Shown here: piece after piece, positions 50,911 to 63,521 of the stretch
How positions within the stretch are numbered: the first letter of the stretch is position 1
How the letters are laid out: each line of letters begins with the position of its first letter
Made by a program: the position numbers and the translations under genes
The notes under the pieces: model-generated
Databases searched by the model: none
Told to the model about the DNA's origin: nothing
What the model saw: only the letters and a program-made list of their open reading frames with translations
NCBI GenBank assembly: GCA_036172665.1
Contig: CM069876.1
Span: 4,030,001 to 4,094,000 of the forward strand
Direction of reading: 5' to 3'
From: Prosopocoilus inquinatus
Taxonomy: Eukaryota; Arthropoda; Insecta; Coleoptera; Lucanidae
DNA: 64,000 bases

Positions 50911-53100
50911 GTTCTTTTAAGTCTAAACATACTGCTTGACGATGTCAATTTATTGACGAAGCTGCGGTCATTGCTTCCTAGCATTAAAGCTTGTACTGAG
51001 ACTTTGTTTGTCTCTGTTCCAATTGTTAACCTACAAATAGCATGGAGCTTCCAATGATTATCCATTGTAACATTTACGTAAATTTGTTACAAAGTCATGT
51101 ACCAATGGGGAATGTTTATTGGTTAGTTCGACACTTCTCTGGAAGTTTTCCATAAATATTACCACCTTATTAAGCGCCTGGTACATGATATTTTCGACAA
51201 TTAAAAAACTTATTCCTGAAATCATTTGAACAATTTATTGGTCGTAGCAATATAAAAACTGAATAGATCAGAAATTATTAACTAGATTATGTACACTTTT
51301 TCTTATTATACTCCAGTTGAAAGAAAATGCTATTACAATAGGTAGAAAATTTAAAACGATGAACGCAATAAGTTTCAAAATTTTTTAGAGTATAACAAAC
51401 CAGTTAAAATAAATCTAGATAAAACTGATGAACGAAAAAATTAACTACTAGATGTACTAATTTCTTAACGCATTTGATTAAACATTCTAGTAACACATTT
51501 TGTTTAAATTCAAATGAAAACGAAAATTAAACGTGTTATTTATCAAACTCTGTCTCATTTCACTTTGGCCGTTTAACTTATTGAATTTATTACGACCGCA
51601 TTCATCAACATCTTCAATTAATTGTGACCTGAAAAGGTACGCTCGGTTTGGACTGGATGATGTCGTAGACCGACAAAAAAAAAAACACCTTCTCATTCTC
51701 TTCATCGAGCTAAAGATCTTGAAGGGTAAAGCGTTAGTGCCGGAAACATATGTTAACCTGTTATCAGGTTTCAATCAGGCGTGTACTTAAATGGATGGTA
51801 TGTAATTATCGATTTATCGTTCTTTCGCACCCAATTACCTTATTTTCTAGTCCATAAATCATAATTAATTTCGAGTTACCGGTATTAATAAACCACTATT
51901 TTAGGATTACCTTGTGTATAATTCGTATAGCCGACGCATTTTGGATTTTCAGTTTCGTGGTAAATAATTTTGTGATGAAAGATTCAAGAGTTTTTTTTTT
52001 CTTCAATTTGTTCAGCAAACGACCTGATAATTAGTTGCAAATACTACTTAGAAATAATTACAAAGATTTGAGTCTGAAGATAAGGCGAGTTAAATTATGC
52101 ACATATTATGAGAGCTTCCTGCTAAGCAGTGATTATATAATAATTACAAATGATTATTTTTCCACACACATGTAATATACTATAACGTCCTAATTGCAAT
52201 AGATGCGTTTGTTCCTCGGTTGTTTTGCATAAATAATGGTGTTTAATTGTTACACGCAGTAAAGTAAATGTAGCTGGCTAGTTACCTGGTGGAACGTAGT
52301 AATGCATGCTACGATGGCTATAAACTGGAACTAAGTACATGTTGCATAATGGCTGCCGGCCACTTCCGGTGCCATAAGGGCGGTGCTGTTTACATGTGTA
52401 CAACAGTCCCCATATCGGACCAACAGGACATCGTAATTTTGCTTGCGTGTTATAATCGCTCTCTTGCGAAACCCGTAAAGGTGAACGACATAATTCATGT
52501 AAGCACTGAATTCGTGAATATGTATGCACTTAGATTTTTCTTGCTAATTAAGTCGAAAATCTTGACAAGATCAATGGTCCTCATTACGAAAAGAAAAAAA
52601 AATACTTATTTAAAGTGTTAAAGGTAAATGCGATGCAGGTAAGTATCAACTACGTCTGCACAAAAATCTTTATCTTGGAGTTAAACAACAGACAAAAAAA
52701 GATTTGTGAAAGTTTGTAGACAATACAAATTTCACATGACGTGGAAGGTGTCTCGTTTAAAATAAAAAAGCCGTATCCCACCATCACTGTTTTGGTTCAA
52801 ATTGTATGGATGAAAACAATTCTGCTTTAGATCTCTAAAAAAGAATGTTTTGAAACTTTTGTTCTTCAAGGGTATTACTCCAGAACGCACTGTTGAGACA
52901 TTCTGTATAATGACAACATTATAAAATTATTATTATTATACAGATGGTCCCGATATAACGTGCCAAAAACTCCGACTAGTAATTCACCTTGTCAAAATGA
53001 GTGAAAAAGTCTGCAAGATACATCGCAAGGTATTTGAATGTGTAAATTAAATCATAGTAATAATTGCCTACCCAAAATGAACAAAAATAAAAGAAGATAC
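50911..53100. other. Unassigned DNA with a possible minus-strand exon at 52287-52529
   Basis: The first 140 bases continue the flank of the insertion. Further on I recognise no element. A moderately GC-rich patch at 52290-52500 is open on the minus strand (RCPVGPIWGLLYTCKQH...YYVPPG) and ends at CCACCAG|GTAACTAG, a plausible minus-strand donor. A strong plus-strand donor (GATGCAG|GTAAGTAT) lies at 52638. Neither can be tied to a gene. Confidence 0.3.
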
Positions 53101-53109
53101 AAAAGAAAT

Positions 53110-54090
53110 CCTACCACTAAACTAATTTATCTCTAATACAGCATAATAATAAGTTAGTATACATTCTGCAAGTGCACGACACTGTCCTGTAAAAAAATAG
53201 TGATAATTGGATCGACGGCGAATTGGTTCTCCGACGAATTGGCGACGGTGAATCAGCGACGGCGAATCGTCCCATCTCCACATCAGAACGAAATATAATA
53301 TTATTATAAAGATACGGCGGCTTCTCTGTAGACAGAATTTTATTATAAAAACAGTAAGTGGGCAATCCCCTGCGATTCTCCATATTCAACCAACTGACAA
53401 CTTTTAATTTATGAGAAATACCTTCAAATTTACGAATATTGAAAACATATCTAAGACAACAAATTTGAATTTTCTGAATACTACAAGCAGAAATAGAATC
53501 AAGAGCAGCATGGTACAAAGGTATGTAAATAGTAAAATTTTAGACATATCGGGATTTATATGGAGTGCATGCTGAAGGAAAGATGAATAAAAGCTTCTGA
53601 AATCCTCACTAATTTCAGATTCTGCTTTTTGCCAATCAGAAGCTTTGATAGTGTAGTATAATTCAACATCATCTGCGTACACATGTTTATTACAGTATTT
53701 TACAATACCGAGGAGGTTGGAAGTATAAAGAGTAAAGCGTTAGGGGACCCAGAATAGAGCCTTGAAGAGCCCCTCTCAAAACAGGTTGAGGTGTAGAATA
53801 AACGTTATCGACATTCATGGTTCGTGAGCTTTCACTCAGGTAACTATTTAAAAGAGAAACAGCATCGAGGCCCAGACCAATATATTTTAAGATTGACAAA
53901 AACAAAGCGTGACTGATTATATCAAATGCCTTGCTGAAATCAATTGATAGACTAAGGACTACCATGTCTCCTTCATCAGTGGCTTTCAGAATATCATCGG
54001 TCACTTTCGATATGTCAATAGTGCAGCTGAAGTCTTTTCTAAATCCTGATTGAAAAAAATTGTAATAAGTTGTGATCTTAAACTAGTTTC
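53110..54090 (-). pseudogene. LINE reverse transcriptase relic
   Basis: The minus-strand frame 54004-53690 carries IDFSKAFDIISHALF and GALQGSILGPLTLYSL, the polymerase A and B domains. The frame 53682-53404 carries YADDVELYYTIKASD with the catalytic aspartates. The frame 53518-53279 carries the C-terminal part (QKIQICCLRYVFNIRKF; RRGLPTYCFYNKIL). Stops and shifts separate the frames. The 5' part is missing. The C-terminal coding part is interrupted by a GCCGTC-type repeat at 53207-53279. Closest relative in the window is the relic at 1600-2575. Confidence 0.8.
53207..53279 (-). repeat. GCCGTC-family repeat inserted in the LINE relic
   Basis: Read on the minus strand: GATGGGACGATTCGCCGTCG, then ATTCACCGTCGCCAATTCGT and GAACCAATTCGCCGTCGATC. 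Unit order and unit variants are the same as in the left tip of the element at 14363. Only the tip array is present, without the AT-rich core or the opposite tip. Confidence 0.75.
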
Positions 54091-54345
54091 ATACGTTGAA
54101 GTTTTATGACTGTTTCAAATTTTTTTTTAAAGAGGAAAGAGGATGCTTATTAGTCGGAGATCTTTAAGTGATGTAGGCTGTTTAACTTTTGGTGATGACT
54201 TAATTACAGCATGTTTCCGTATTTTTGGAAAAGTATTATCACAAATGGACGAATTAATAATATGGGTGATAAAAGGTAAAATAAATGAGCAACACGTTTT
54301 AGTCACTGAACCACTTTCTCCTTTGTGAAATCAGTCAAATATGAA

Positions 54346-54477
54346 TAAAGTCCGTTTTTATAATAAGACTTTAAATTTAAAGTTACTTTAACCTAAAAAA
54401 AATACATTTGTTTCCCCATACTTAAAGTGACTTTAAATTAAAGCTTCCTTAAAGTCTGATTATGAAAACGGCCATAA
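54346..54477. mobile_element. PIF/Harbinger-like MITE, copy 2 (54349-54474), TAA duplication
   Basis: It is the sister of 26517-26627: shared ACTTTAAATTTAAAGTTACT, ATACATTTGTTTCCCCATAC and AAAGTCTGATTATGAAAACG. The tips are inverted (AGTCCGTTTTTATAAT and ATTATGAAAACGGCCA). TAA lies on both sides (54346-54348, 54475-54477). It is 126 bp and non-coding. Confidence 0.75.
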
Positions 54478-55291
54478 GTTATTTACATTTATCATCAAAT
54501 TTGTGCTGTAAGTCTAAGTTGGATCATAAACATTGTAACGTCCCACCCTGACATCACAATTCATATTATAAAATTTCTTTTTAATCGCAATAATTAATAG
54601 TATTTTATGCGGCGAGAGGGTTTACGAATCGTGTCTTTTACAAGTAAGAAAATCACTTGCAATAACTGCTGTATCTACATATAATGGAAATTGAAACGTG
54701 TCAAATAACAATCACTGACGTGTTGTAAAAATTATTGTTTCAACTGTATTTCATTTTTTTAATTTTGTTTAGTATTTTCTGATTTTTATAATACAAACAG
54801 AACAAACTTTCTTCCTTATCCAAAAGGCCCCACAAAAACTTCTCGCCCGCGGCCTCGCAATTCTTAAAGTCGCCTCTGCAGCCAAAAAAACGTGGATACT
54901 TTTCTTGACGTAAATTTAACGATACTAAAACTTTTGCTGGGCAGCTGTAATTATGAACTGTGAACTACGAATGACAAACAAATTATCTTTTTAAAGATAT
55001 AATTATTTTCCATTTTTGCCTTAGCTGTATGGGCAACATGGACCAATATCGTTAAAACTGAAAAAATAACTGAACTTTATTAATTATTGTCCGTCATTCG
55101 TAAGTGTCAGTTAATAATTACAGCCACCCAGTAAAATTCTAGACGTTATTAAATTTAAAATGACCAGTTTTCTTGGCGGCGAGAGTATATTATTAGATAT
55201 GTATTTCCTGTGTTACCGGAAGGAAAAATTACACGTGTTGCTCAGCCTTAAAGTTTACGAACGTTACGAGAAGAATTTATATTCTCTAGAA
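54478..55291. other. Unassigned AT-rich DNA
   Basis: No gene or element recognised. Confidence 0.35.
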
Positions 55292-56736
55292 CAGCGTTTC
55301 TCAAACTATGGGGCGCCCACGAACTTTTATTGGGGGTCTACAAGGGTTTTCTCAGGGAGTCGGAGTTGTTAAGTCTTGTGTAATGCAGGTCTTGCTGAAT
55401 AGTTTATAAAAAAAAGTAAAAAAATTACATATAATATTAAATGAATTGGAATTAGCTTGAATAAAAGAGAAAAAAAAGACATTCATTTGATTATCAAAAT
55501 CAAAACACTCCTAAAATACGAATAAATCGAATGAAATAAAAACAAAAGACGATCGTCAAACAAGACCGGATGATAATAAAAATTGTGTGACACTCATAAG
55601 TCAAATCGACATAAACTGGTAGTTAAAAAATAAAAACAAAACGAATGAATTATACTAAAAGAAAAAACAAAACTCGATCAATTGCTCATATTGAAAATTA
55701 AATGAAACAAAGTCTAATAAGGAATTAAAAAAAAGATGATCGTTGACGAAGATGAGACTTAAGAAAAAAATATATATAAAATTAACGTACAATCAAATCG
55801 AATGAAGACATTGGCGATTGTTAATTGAGTTTGATTCAAAGAGAATAAAACTGAAATCGAATCAAGAAAAGAAAGAAAAACTATCGAGGTATTATCAAAA
55901 AAATAAAATAAAATAAAGACAAGCAGAATAATAAATTGTCACGATTTAACAAAATTTTATATCTGTATGAAACATTATTAGTATATCTACACTTGCTGTT
56001 TTTTTTAATATTATTTAAATCTGAATGGGGTCAACGGTAATTTTTATTTCCTTGTAAGGGGTGGGTGGTTTTAAAAAAAGGTTGGAAACCCCTGCTTTCC
56101 ACGCACGTACCGGAACTTATACTATTAAATACAAATATCTCGAAAACTTTTCGTTTTATTAAAAAATTATTTAGAGAAATTGTTATCAGAATTTAATTTG
56201 GAATCCAAATGTTTACAGATATACCGGATGTTCCATTTCAGAAAACAAAATGTCAGTTTATATCTCGGTTATTCGTTGTGCTTTTGTTATTCGGTACACA
56301 TCAGCAAAAACTTTGAATTAGTCTGTATAAGTTTTGTATCAAACGTTTCTTTCTGATTAAAAGTTGAAGGGGGTGGGAATTCTCGCGTAGTCAGCAAGCA
56401 ATAAATTGTGTCAGTGAAGACCAAAATTTAATACTCGCGACTATAAATATACCGTGAGCTTTTTTTTTTACTTTGAACATACAATGTAAATATTCCCATG
56501 TTCAGGTTTAAAAAAAAACGTGTCAGGATATGCAAACAAGCTTCAACAGAGCAAATTTGCTGTTTTCGTCAGTTATGAAGTGCAAGGACGAGTCCCAAAT
56601 ATTAAGAAAATACTGTGAAAGCATTTGATAATCGTTTAGCATCAGTGTTCAAGTTCGAGATTCGGCTGGGAAGGGGGCGTGAATCATAACACAGCTCAAA
56701 AGGGGCTCACGAAACCTAAAAGTTTGGGAAACGCTG
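55292..56736. mobile_element. hAT-like element without a recognisable target duplication
   Basis: The tips are CAGCGTTTCTCAAACT on the left and, read inward, CAGCGTTTCCCAAACT on the right (15 of 16 identical), of the CAG(T/C)GTTTCTCAAACT type common in hAT elements. The inside (1.45 kb) is AT-rich and non-coding. A second hAT-like tip (GGTTGGAAACCCCTG, ending at 56093) lies inside and could mark another element's right end. The octamers outside the tips (CTCTAGAA and CGTATTTG) do not match. Confidence 0.6.
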
Positions 56737-59041
56737 CGTATTTGAGCAGTCTCGATTTTTCAAGTCGTAATTCAGATTTAAGCTGACCAGATGCAGTATT
56801 ACAAACACCCTTCTGAATGTACTCTATTTTTGATAGTGGATCATTTACTATGATAGCGTATGCAAAATCGGAAAGCATTATAAATAACCCTGAATGGTTA
56901 CCATCAAATATTGTACGTAAACTGCAAACTAGGATTATAAATTGTATTGTGACATGTGATAAGGGCCCAAGTTGTGACATGAGATAAGGGTCCAGGTTTT
57001 CTCGGAAGTATTTAAACTTTAGTAGCGCAAAAAATATTATAAAATCTGTTTTCCCCAATAAATATGACATTGATCGGTAGAACCCTAGGAAATACCGGGT
57101 GTGATCAAATTAGTTTCACATATTAATACTGCAAGTTCCTCGTCATGTAAGAGAATTAATGCCGCAATTATCAATGGTCTAACTCAAAAACAAAAAAATT
57201 ACCTACTAAAGGAGCGTTGGTACATTTGTTTGAGAACTTCTGGTCGATCATGCTTAAAGACATCACAAAATAAAACTCCAGCAAAAGTCAAGGTCAAGTG
57301 CTTGATCGCATTTTTAAAAGCTGTGATGTTTTATGTAAACACAATATCAAATACATAGTGTCCCGGTGGTGGCCCACGTTTGCAATTTGATTCAAGAAGA
57401 CCATTTTAAATCTACTCTGACTGATTATATGGAATTACATTTGTTTTATTAGATAATCGACAATAATTAGATCTTAGTGTGAATCACATAAACATAAACT
57501 TTATTCTTTATTGAATGACTAAAGAGTCTTCAATAACGACAAGACTAAATAAATAAATAAATACGTAAAATGAACAAGCATTCGACAATAATTTAAGTAA
57601 AAGATAGGTTCTTTGTCAGATACTCCTCGATGTCGATTATTTATACAGTGTAAGCAGAACAAAATAATCAAATCATAAATGAAGGGACGATGAATACCGA
57701 CGTAACTTTTACTTATTGTTACACTTTTGTCAGCAGAAAATTAACTTAATTAATCCAGTAAGTAATGAAACAAACGTGATGGATGTTTATTTTCTTTTGG
57801 TATGGAATTGCTGAGCGAAGATTTTATTGACCCAGTGCCCTTCATTTCGATGACGCTTTATTGCTTTATGTTTTATTTATAATGTAATGTTTTGCTTAGA
57901 AAAATCCACACACGATCGGTCAGAGGTTCTCAAACAAAAAGACTCCGGGCTCTTGTGGGGCTTTAATTTCTTACATTTTTCACCAAAAAAATGAGGATAT
58001 GCAGGATTCGTTTTCTTAAGTGATGAAGAACTTACAGTTTTAATATGTGAAACTTATTTGATGACAGCCTGTATATATGTATACTTATAGTTTTACACGT
58101 TTAGAGATTGTGAATTCTTTTTGTAATTATTACCTGATTAAGCTGTTACGAATTATTATTTTTTTTTGTATCAGTCTTAAAATTTTTATATTAATTTGCG
58201 CATTCTCTTACTGTTTTATATAATTAGGTATCTACAATTAAACCGGATTCCTCTATGTACGTTGTACGTACATAAACGTAAATCTACAGAAATGTGTTGC
58301 TTCATGCAAATTCTAGACTTTTATCGTAGATGTTATGGTAAGCTGCACACACAATTATCCGCCGAGGGGATACTGATACTAAAAACGCGTAATAGACGAG
58401 TGTCCTTTTAAACATAAAATCTAGCTTAGCGTACGTAACACCTTCGTGTCATTAAAAAAGCATTAAATGATATTAAAACTGAATTAAAATGATAAATGCA
58501 TTCCTAAAGAATGCAAATAACCTATCCTACAGGCGTGTAATGATTATGAAAAGCAGCTTCACTCACACATGCAACGTCGTAGGCAAATTAACATTCACCG
58601 GCACGTTTTTAAAATTAAAACAACATTATAATATGAAAGCCAAAGAATAGTAGATTACACCAAATTTAAGAATTTCCGTACAGAGAGAATTTGTTGCAAA
58701 CTTACCCGTCCATTAAGATGTAAATATTGTGTTGTGTGAGCTTGTAAGTAGCTGTCCCTGGTTTTGAAAGGAACAGTTTTGCATAATTCAGAAGACAGCT
58801 TCAATTTAATATGCATGCAATTACCGGTTTTTTGAGATTTATTTTTGTGTTTGCCTACGACGTGAATATTAAAACTAAATTACCTCTGAACAGCCTTACA
58901 TGCAAAGTTAAACGTTTTTACATCAGTTTTCAACCAAATTTGGTAAAACATATTCAAATCAGATGAATTGTAAATTTAGTTTCACAAATTACTTTTGCTT
59001 TTGTTGTTTTATTTATACGTCTGAAGGCTACCCGATAATAA
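56737..59041. other. Unassigned AT-rich DNA
   Basis: No gene recognised. A minus-strand frame (57070-56696, 124 codons) and a plus-strand frame (57101-57358, 85 codons) match no family I know. TTTATTCTTTATTGAATGAC followed by (AAAT)n at about 57500-57560 could be a LINE tail on the minus strand, but no reverse transcriptase is next to it. Confidence 0.35.
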
Positions 59042-59283
59042 AATTGAATCGACGAGTACATAATCGTGTTCAGTCCAAATTTACTGTGTTTAGAAAACAA
59101 CAAATATCTTTCTAGGTCTTTATTTTAAATGAATTATTGGCTTAAAATTCTTTCAGGCAAGGACATCTGAAGCTCACTGAAGCCAATAATTACTTAAAAT
59201 AAAAATCTAGGGAAAGCTACTTGTTGTTTTCTCAACACAGTAAATTAGGACTGAACTCGATTATGCACTCATCGATTCAATTG
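59042..59283. mobile_element. Palindromic MITE-like element
   Basis: The arms (59042-59145 and 59185-59283) are inverted copies with about ten differences: AATTGAATCGACGAGTACAT outside, CAAATTTACTGTGTTTAGAA in the middle and TTATTTTAAATGAATTATTG inside. The 40-bp loop has no partner. No clear target duplication. Non-coding. Confidence 0.75.
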
Positions 59284-60375
59284 GAAAAACAACAAGGATT
59301 AAAAATATAAATTCAACCGTATTAGAATTGAACATTATGTTAACATATTTGATCATATTTTAATATTTTACAAAAATTTAAAATAGCAGCTTGAAATTTT
59401 GACGATTATTGAACGAAACAATTGAATCTTTTTTATATACATGCCCACAATTTCAGCCCAAAATTTTTGTTATTCGGTAATGTTTCATTCGTGGTCTAAA
59501 TTAGGCCTGAACAGGAAAGCACGAAGAGAGCGAGCAAGTAGTAGCCGCCTAATATTCGTCGGGCATCAATGGAAACGAATGGAAAAGTATGGTAACAATG
59601 AACCGATTAAAAATCGAATGTAAATTCTCAGAAGTGACGAAAAAGTTTTGTTTTTGTTATTATTATTTGAGATAAAGCGACAGCTAATACTGCGAAGCAG
59701 GGGGATATCATTGGAAATAAATTTTGTGGCTCCAAATGTGTTTCAAAATATGTGATTTTTCCTATTAAAGAAAATTAATCCCTGTGCTACCAACTGCAGA
59801 AGGTGAGTCGAAACAGGTGATTGAGAAATTCAATTTTTTTTTATATCTTTTATATCTTACCACAATCGTATTCTGCATCACTTGCCCTTTCTGCCAAAAG
59901 TATGACATATTAACGGATTATACAGGCTATTCAAAAAGTGTCACAAGCTTCGAGGAGGGTTAACTTGGCCCAAGATACGCAGCAGAATGTTAATGAAAAT
60001 TGATATACCAATGGGAGATTTCGGAGATGCGGAGGATTTATTCCTTTTTGTAACATTTGTACATTGTATCTCAACTTGCATTTTCGTATTCTAATCGACA
60101 AAGATTCTGTCAAACATACAATTTGTAGTCGACCTTCAGTGGTTGATGCACAACTTTACGAATTTTCGCTCTGCCTGTTTACTTTAACATGGAATGGAAA
60201 CTGTCAATTGAAAATTTATGGGCGTATTTCCATTAATAGCGTCTTCAACTGATTACTCTAGACTGCTCTCAGAGTATTTGTTACAGTCCAAATCCACCGA
60301 ACTAGCGCCTTTGCGTGTTTTCCTGTAGACGTGGCATTTGTCAAAGGTCTAAATTCGCTTCTTGTTTTCACTCTG
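59284..60375. other. Unassigned DNA
   Basis: No gene recognised. CAGGCTATTCAAAAAGTGTC at 59925-59944 looks like a transposon tip, but no partner was found. Confidence 0.35.
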
Positions 60376-61997
60376 TACAGAATGGACCATTTCTGATGGT
60401 TTTCCAGGGTTTCTCAGTTATTTAGAGCAGCAGAAGAAAACCGTTCTCGCGACCTAGTGCTACTTTTTCGAGAAAAACCGAGTGAAAATAACAAAAGTTA
60501 GCTATCTCGATTCGTTCGAGAAATATCGGCCAAAAGCGAATTTTCGCGAAAAACTATTTTTCACAATAACTCGGTAATTTGATGAGGTATTTTGAAAATT
60601 CACAAACTGTTTTATTCAGCAACGAGCGCAGATCTAACTGACATTATTGTCTTTCATAAAAGCCGCCGTTTTGCGAAACCGAATATAACTTTAAAATTTT
60701 AAATGGACACCGCAGTTGGCTATGACACCAGTAAATTGCTTGTTTCCCTACCTTTTCAAAAATATATAACTCGATACATTTATTTTCATAAACAACGAAA
60801 TTATTGAATATTTTCATTTTTCTACCGCAACAAAGAATGCTAGGGCATTAAGTAGGCTTAGATTGCTAAACTCAACAAATGAAGAAAAAATCATAATGTG
60901 ACGCTGTCCTGTCAAAATTAAAAGGTCACGTTACGATGGTTTGTTACGATAATTTGGAGAAATGGGACATGCTTACAGCATATACCGAGAGCAGGAAGGA
61001 TTTAATTACAACATCCGAAATATACTTCACTAGATACCCAGAAAGACGGCAACCAGATTCAAGAGTTTATATGAGAATTGAAAATAATTTAAAACTGTAT
61101 GGAGCTTTTGAGAAACCCAAACCAAAAAAGTACAGTAAACCTGAGAAAGAAAATGAGGTTGTAAACGTTTTGGCGTTGATTGAAACCAATCCAAATATTT
61201 CTTCGAGAGAAATAGAAAACAATATAGGAGTAAGTAAAACAAAAACTTTACGAATTTTACAATAGCATAAATTTAGACCATGCAAAATTAGAATGAATCA
61301 TTTTCTATATCCGGAAGATTTTCAAAAAAGGACAGAATTTTGTCAATGGTGCTTAAATAAGTGTAGATTGGACAATACTTCCCAAAATAACATCATTTAG
61401 AGAGACGAAGCCCGATTTACCAACTACGGAACATTTAATCGTCATAATCATCATCACTGGAGCAATGAAAATCCTCATGCCACAACTACTCGACGTCGGC
61501 AAGGACGATTTGGAGTGAATGTTTGTTGTTTTCTTAAAAAGAACAAGTGATACTATTTTACGTATGAGCAAAATTTGAATGCTGCTAAGTTAAGAAACCT
61601 TCTATCTTTTTTAATGTTTTCTATTGAAGAGTTTTTTTCTTTAAGAAATTACCTGTAGTTTTGTGTAAGTCGCAGTAGGTTATGCATTACTAATTATTAC
61701 TTCTATTTTTTAATTGATGTAGAATTTTGAACTCGATCGTATTCCTCCTAAGTTTGTTAATCTGGAGATTTAAATGACTCTATAAAATCTAATAGTGCTT
61801 ACAAGTGGGTTCAGAATTGTAGCATGTTATAAATTAGTTTCAGCTATTGTAACAATTGATTTTTTGAGAAAAACCAATAATATGAATATCTTTTAGTTTG
61901 GTGCATAGGTAACTTGTTGGTCGTGAGAACGGTTTTCTTCTGCTGCTTTAAATAACTGAGAAACCCTGGAAAACCTTCAAAAATGGTCCACTCTGTA
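60376..61997 (+). mobile_element. IS630/Tc1/mariner-type transposon (60378-61995), dead
   Basis: Near-perfect terminal inverted repeats of about 80 bp start CAGAATGGACCATTTCTGAT on the left and, read inward, CAGAGTGGACCATTTTTGAA on the right. Both carry TTCCAGGGTTTCTCAGTTAT and GAAGAAAACCGTTCTC. TA flanks both ends (60376-60377, 61996-61997). At 1618 bp it has the normal size for the group. It holds one broken transposase gene. Confidence 0.85.
60936..61570 (+). pseudogene. Mariner-related transposase with DUF4817-type N terminus, truncated
   Basis: The first frame (60936-61265) has the N-terminal helix-turn-helix of this common insect family: a SEIYFTRYPERRQPDSRVYM motif (usually 'RYP.RR.P....F') and a second helix-turn-helix (NPNISSREIENNIGVSKTKT). 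After a stop at 61265, another stretch reads LYPEDFQKRTEFCQWCLNK, then RDEARFTNYGTFNRHNHHHW. This contains the first catalytic aspartate in the place of 'TDEA.FT..G..N.HN.H.W'. It breaks off near 61570. The second aspartate and the catalytic acid near the C terminus are missing, so it cannot be active. Confidence 0.8.
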
Positions 61998-62062
61998 CAA
62001 CAAGAATTTTAGCTCAGTTTATTATCTTCAAGCTATTTTTAGCGAATCAAAAAAGCAAGGCT

Positions 62063-63521
62063 TGTTGCCGTGGGCGAGCGAGCGGAATGTGTTTTACGCT
62101 GCTCGAGCCTAAGAGTGAATTGAACGATGAATTACCGGATCGCTTATTCACTTCGCTTTATACTCAGTTCTTCGAAGAAAGCATTTCAAATTAGAAACGC
62201 GTTTCTTGAATTTATTTAAAATCGCAGGAAAGTTCATGGTGTACGAAATAATTTCAGGTGGCGCTTTCGTTTTCGCTTCTCGTTTGCGACGGATTGTCAA
62301 AAACTACGGGCGCTCTTTGGACGCGATCATGACATTCAAATCTAATTGGTTAAGTTTAATGTCACGTTCTACCGGATTGGTTTACTTTCTTCGGTTCTTT
62401 TCTTTTCTCCCTCTTGACTTTTTCAACCAGTTACCCCGAATCGAGCCTACAACGAATTATTCTAAAATTAGCGCAGGGGTGACCACGTTTCGTGTTATGT
62501 GAGGGTTTGTTGACCTTTTTTGGAAATACTCCCCTTGGGAAGATGAAGTAGAAGTTGCGGCCTTAGTCGGACTTACGTGGTCATTCTGGGTGATAAACTG
62601 CGGATTTCCACGCTTCTCACAGTCTGTTCGTGTCCAAAATAAAGGTCAGGTGAGTTAATATTCGTGGGGTTTAGACTAGTTCGTGAGTTACGATGTCGTT
62701 TTTTGCATCATTGTAAACCATCTCATCTCCGACGAGGCGCTCTTGCGCCCGAATATTGCTCCTGGGTTCTTGACCCTCGGAGGAGCTGCAGACCTCCGTT
62801 GTCTGACGAGGAACGGGTCGCAAAAGATGTAGAGGTTGCTGAGTTTACGGAGCTTCGACCACCTTCTGGATCAATGGGACGCTGCGCTTGGACATGTCGG
62901 ATCTTTCTTTTATTGTTTTTAATTTATTGGGCAGTTTTATTAGCCATTTGCCTGAATAAGAATTCCTAGGCGGACTTCGCGGATTAAAGTGAAGCGATTT
63001 TGTGTAATTGGGCAGTCTCGTTGTAAATATTGTGTATACGAGTCCAGTCAGGACTATTTGCGCCAGTGTTATCTTTGATTAAGGGTTTATCGATTGTTAG
63101 ATTGATAAATTTTTGATTCAGATCTAACTTTATGCACTGGAAGGATGTGGTCATTTTTGAGTTTGTACGAAAGTCAATTTTACGTTAGAACTAAACTTGC
63201 CGGCCTGGTGCGGTTTGTTTACTATTTATTTTTTTTATCGGGAAGTTTTGTTTTTTGTATCCCACACACCTCCAGGTATTTCGATAATTATAATTTAGTA
63301 TAGCTTAGAGAAGCGTTTCTTGCGCGTTTTCGAATCTTGCTTCGCCCAACCGACGCTGATTTTCTTGTGTTTGATTTGGAACTTTTTTTTACCTGTGTTA
63401 ATCGTTTTGGCTGAAGCAACAGAAATAAAGATAGTGTAATATTTTGTATGACTCGCATTTTATTTATTTTTCCGCGGTACCTTCCGTATTAACCTTTCTA
63501 TTACCTGAACAGGTACGTAGC
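62063..63521 (+). repeat. Diverged LTR related to the Gypsy LTR (solo or terminal)
   Basis: The start TGTTGCCGTG and end GGTACGTAGCA resemble the start TGTTACCGTG and end GGTAAGGTAGCA of the LTR at 38266. In between, matching blocks keep the same order: AACCAGTTACCCCGAATCGA (versus AACTCGTTACCACGAACCAA), AATAAA at 62639, and CAGGTGAGTTAAT at 62647 with TGGG after it. It is GC-richer than its flanks. No primer-binding segment follows the end and no target duplication is seen. Frames of 98, 101 and 79 codons in and after it are not convincing genes. The LTR limits are inferred by analogy only. Confidence 0.5.
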
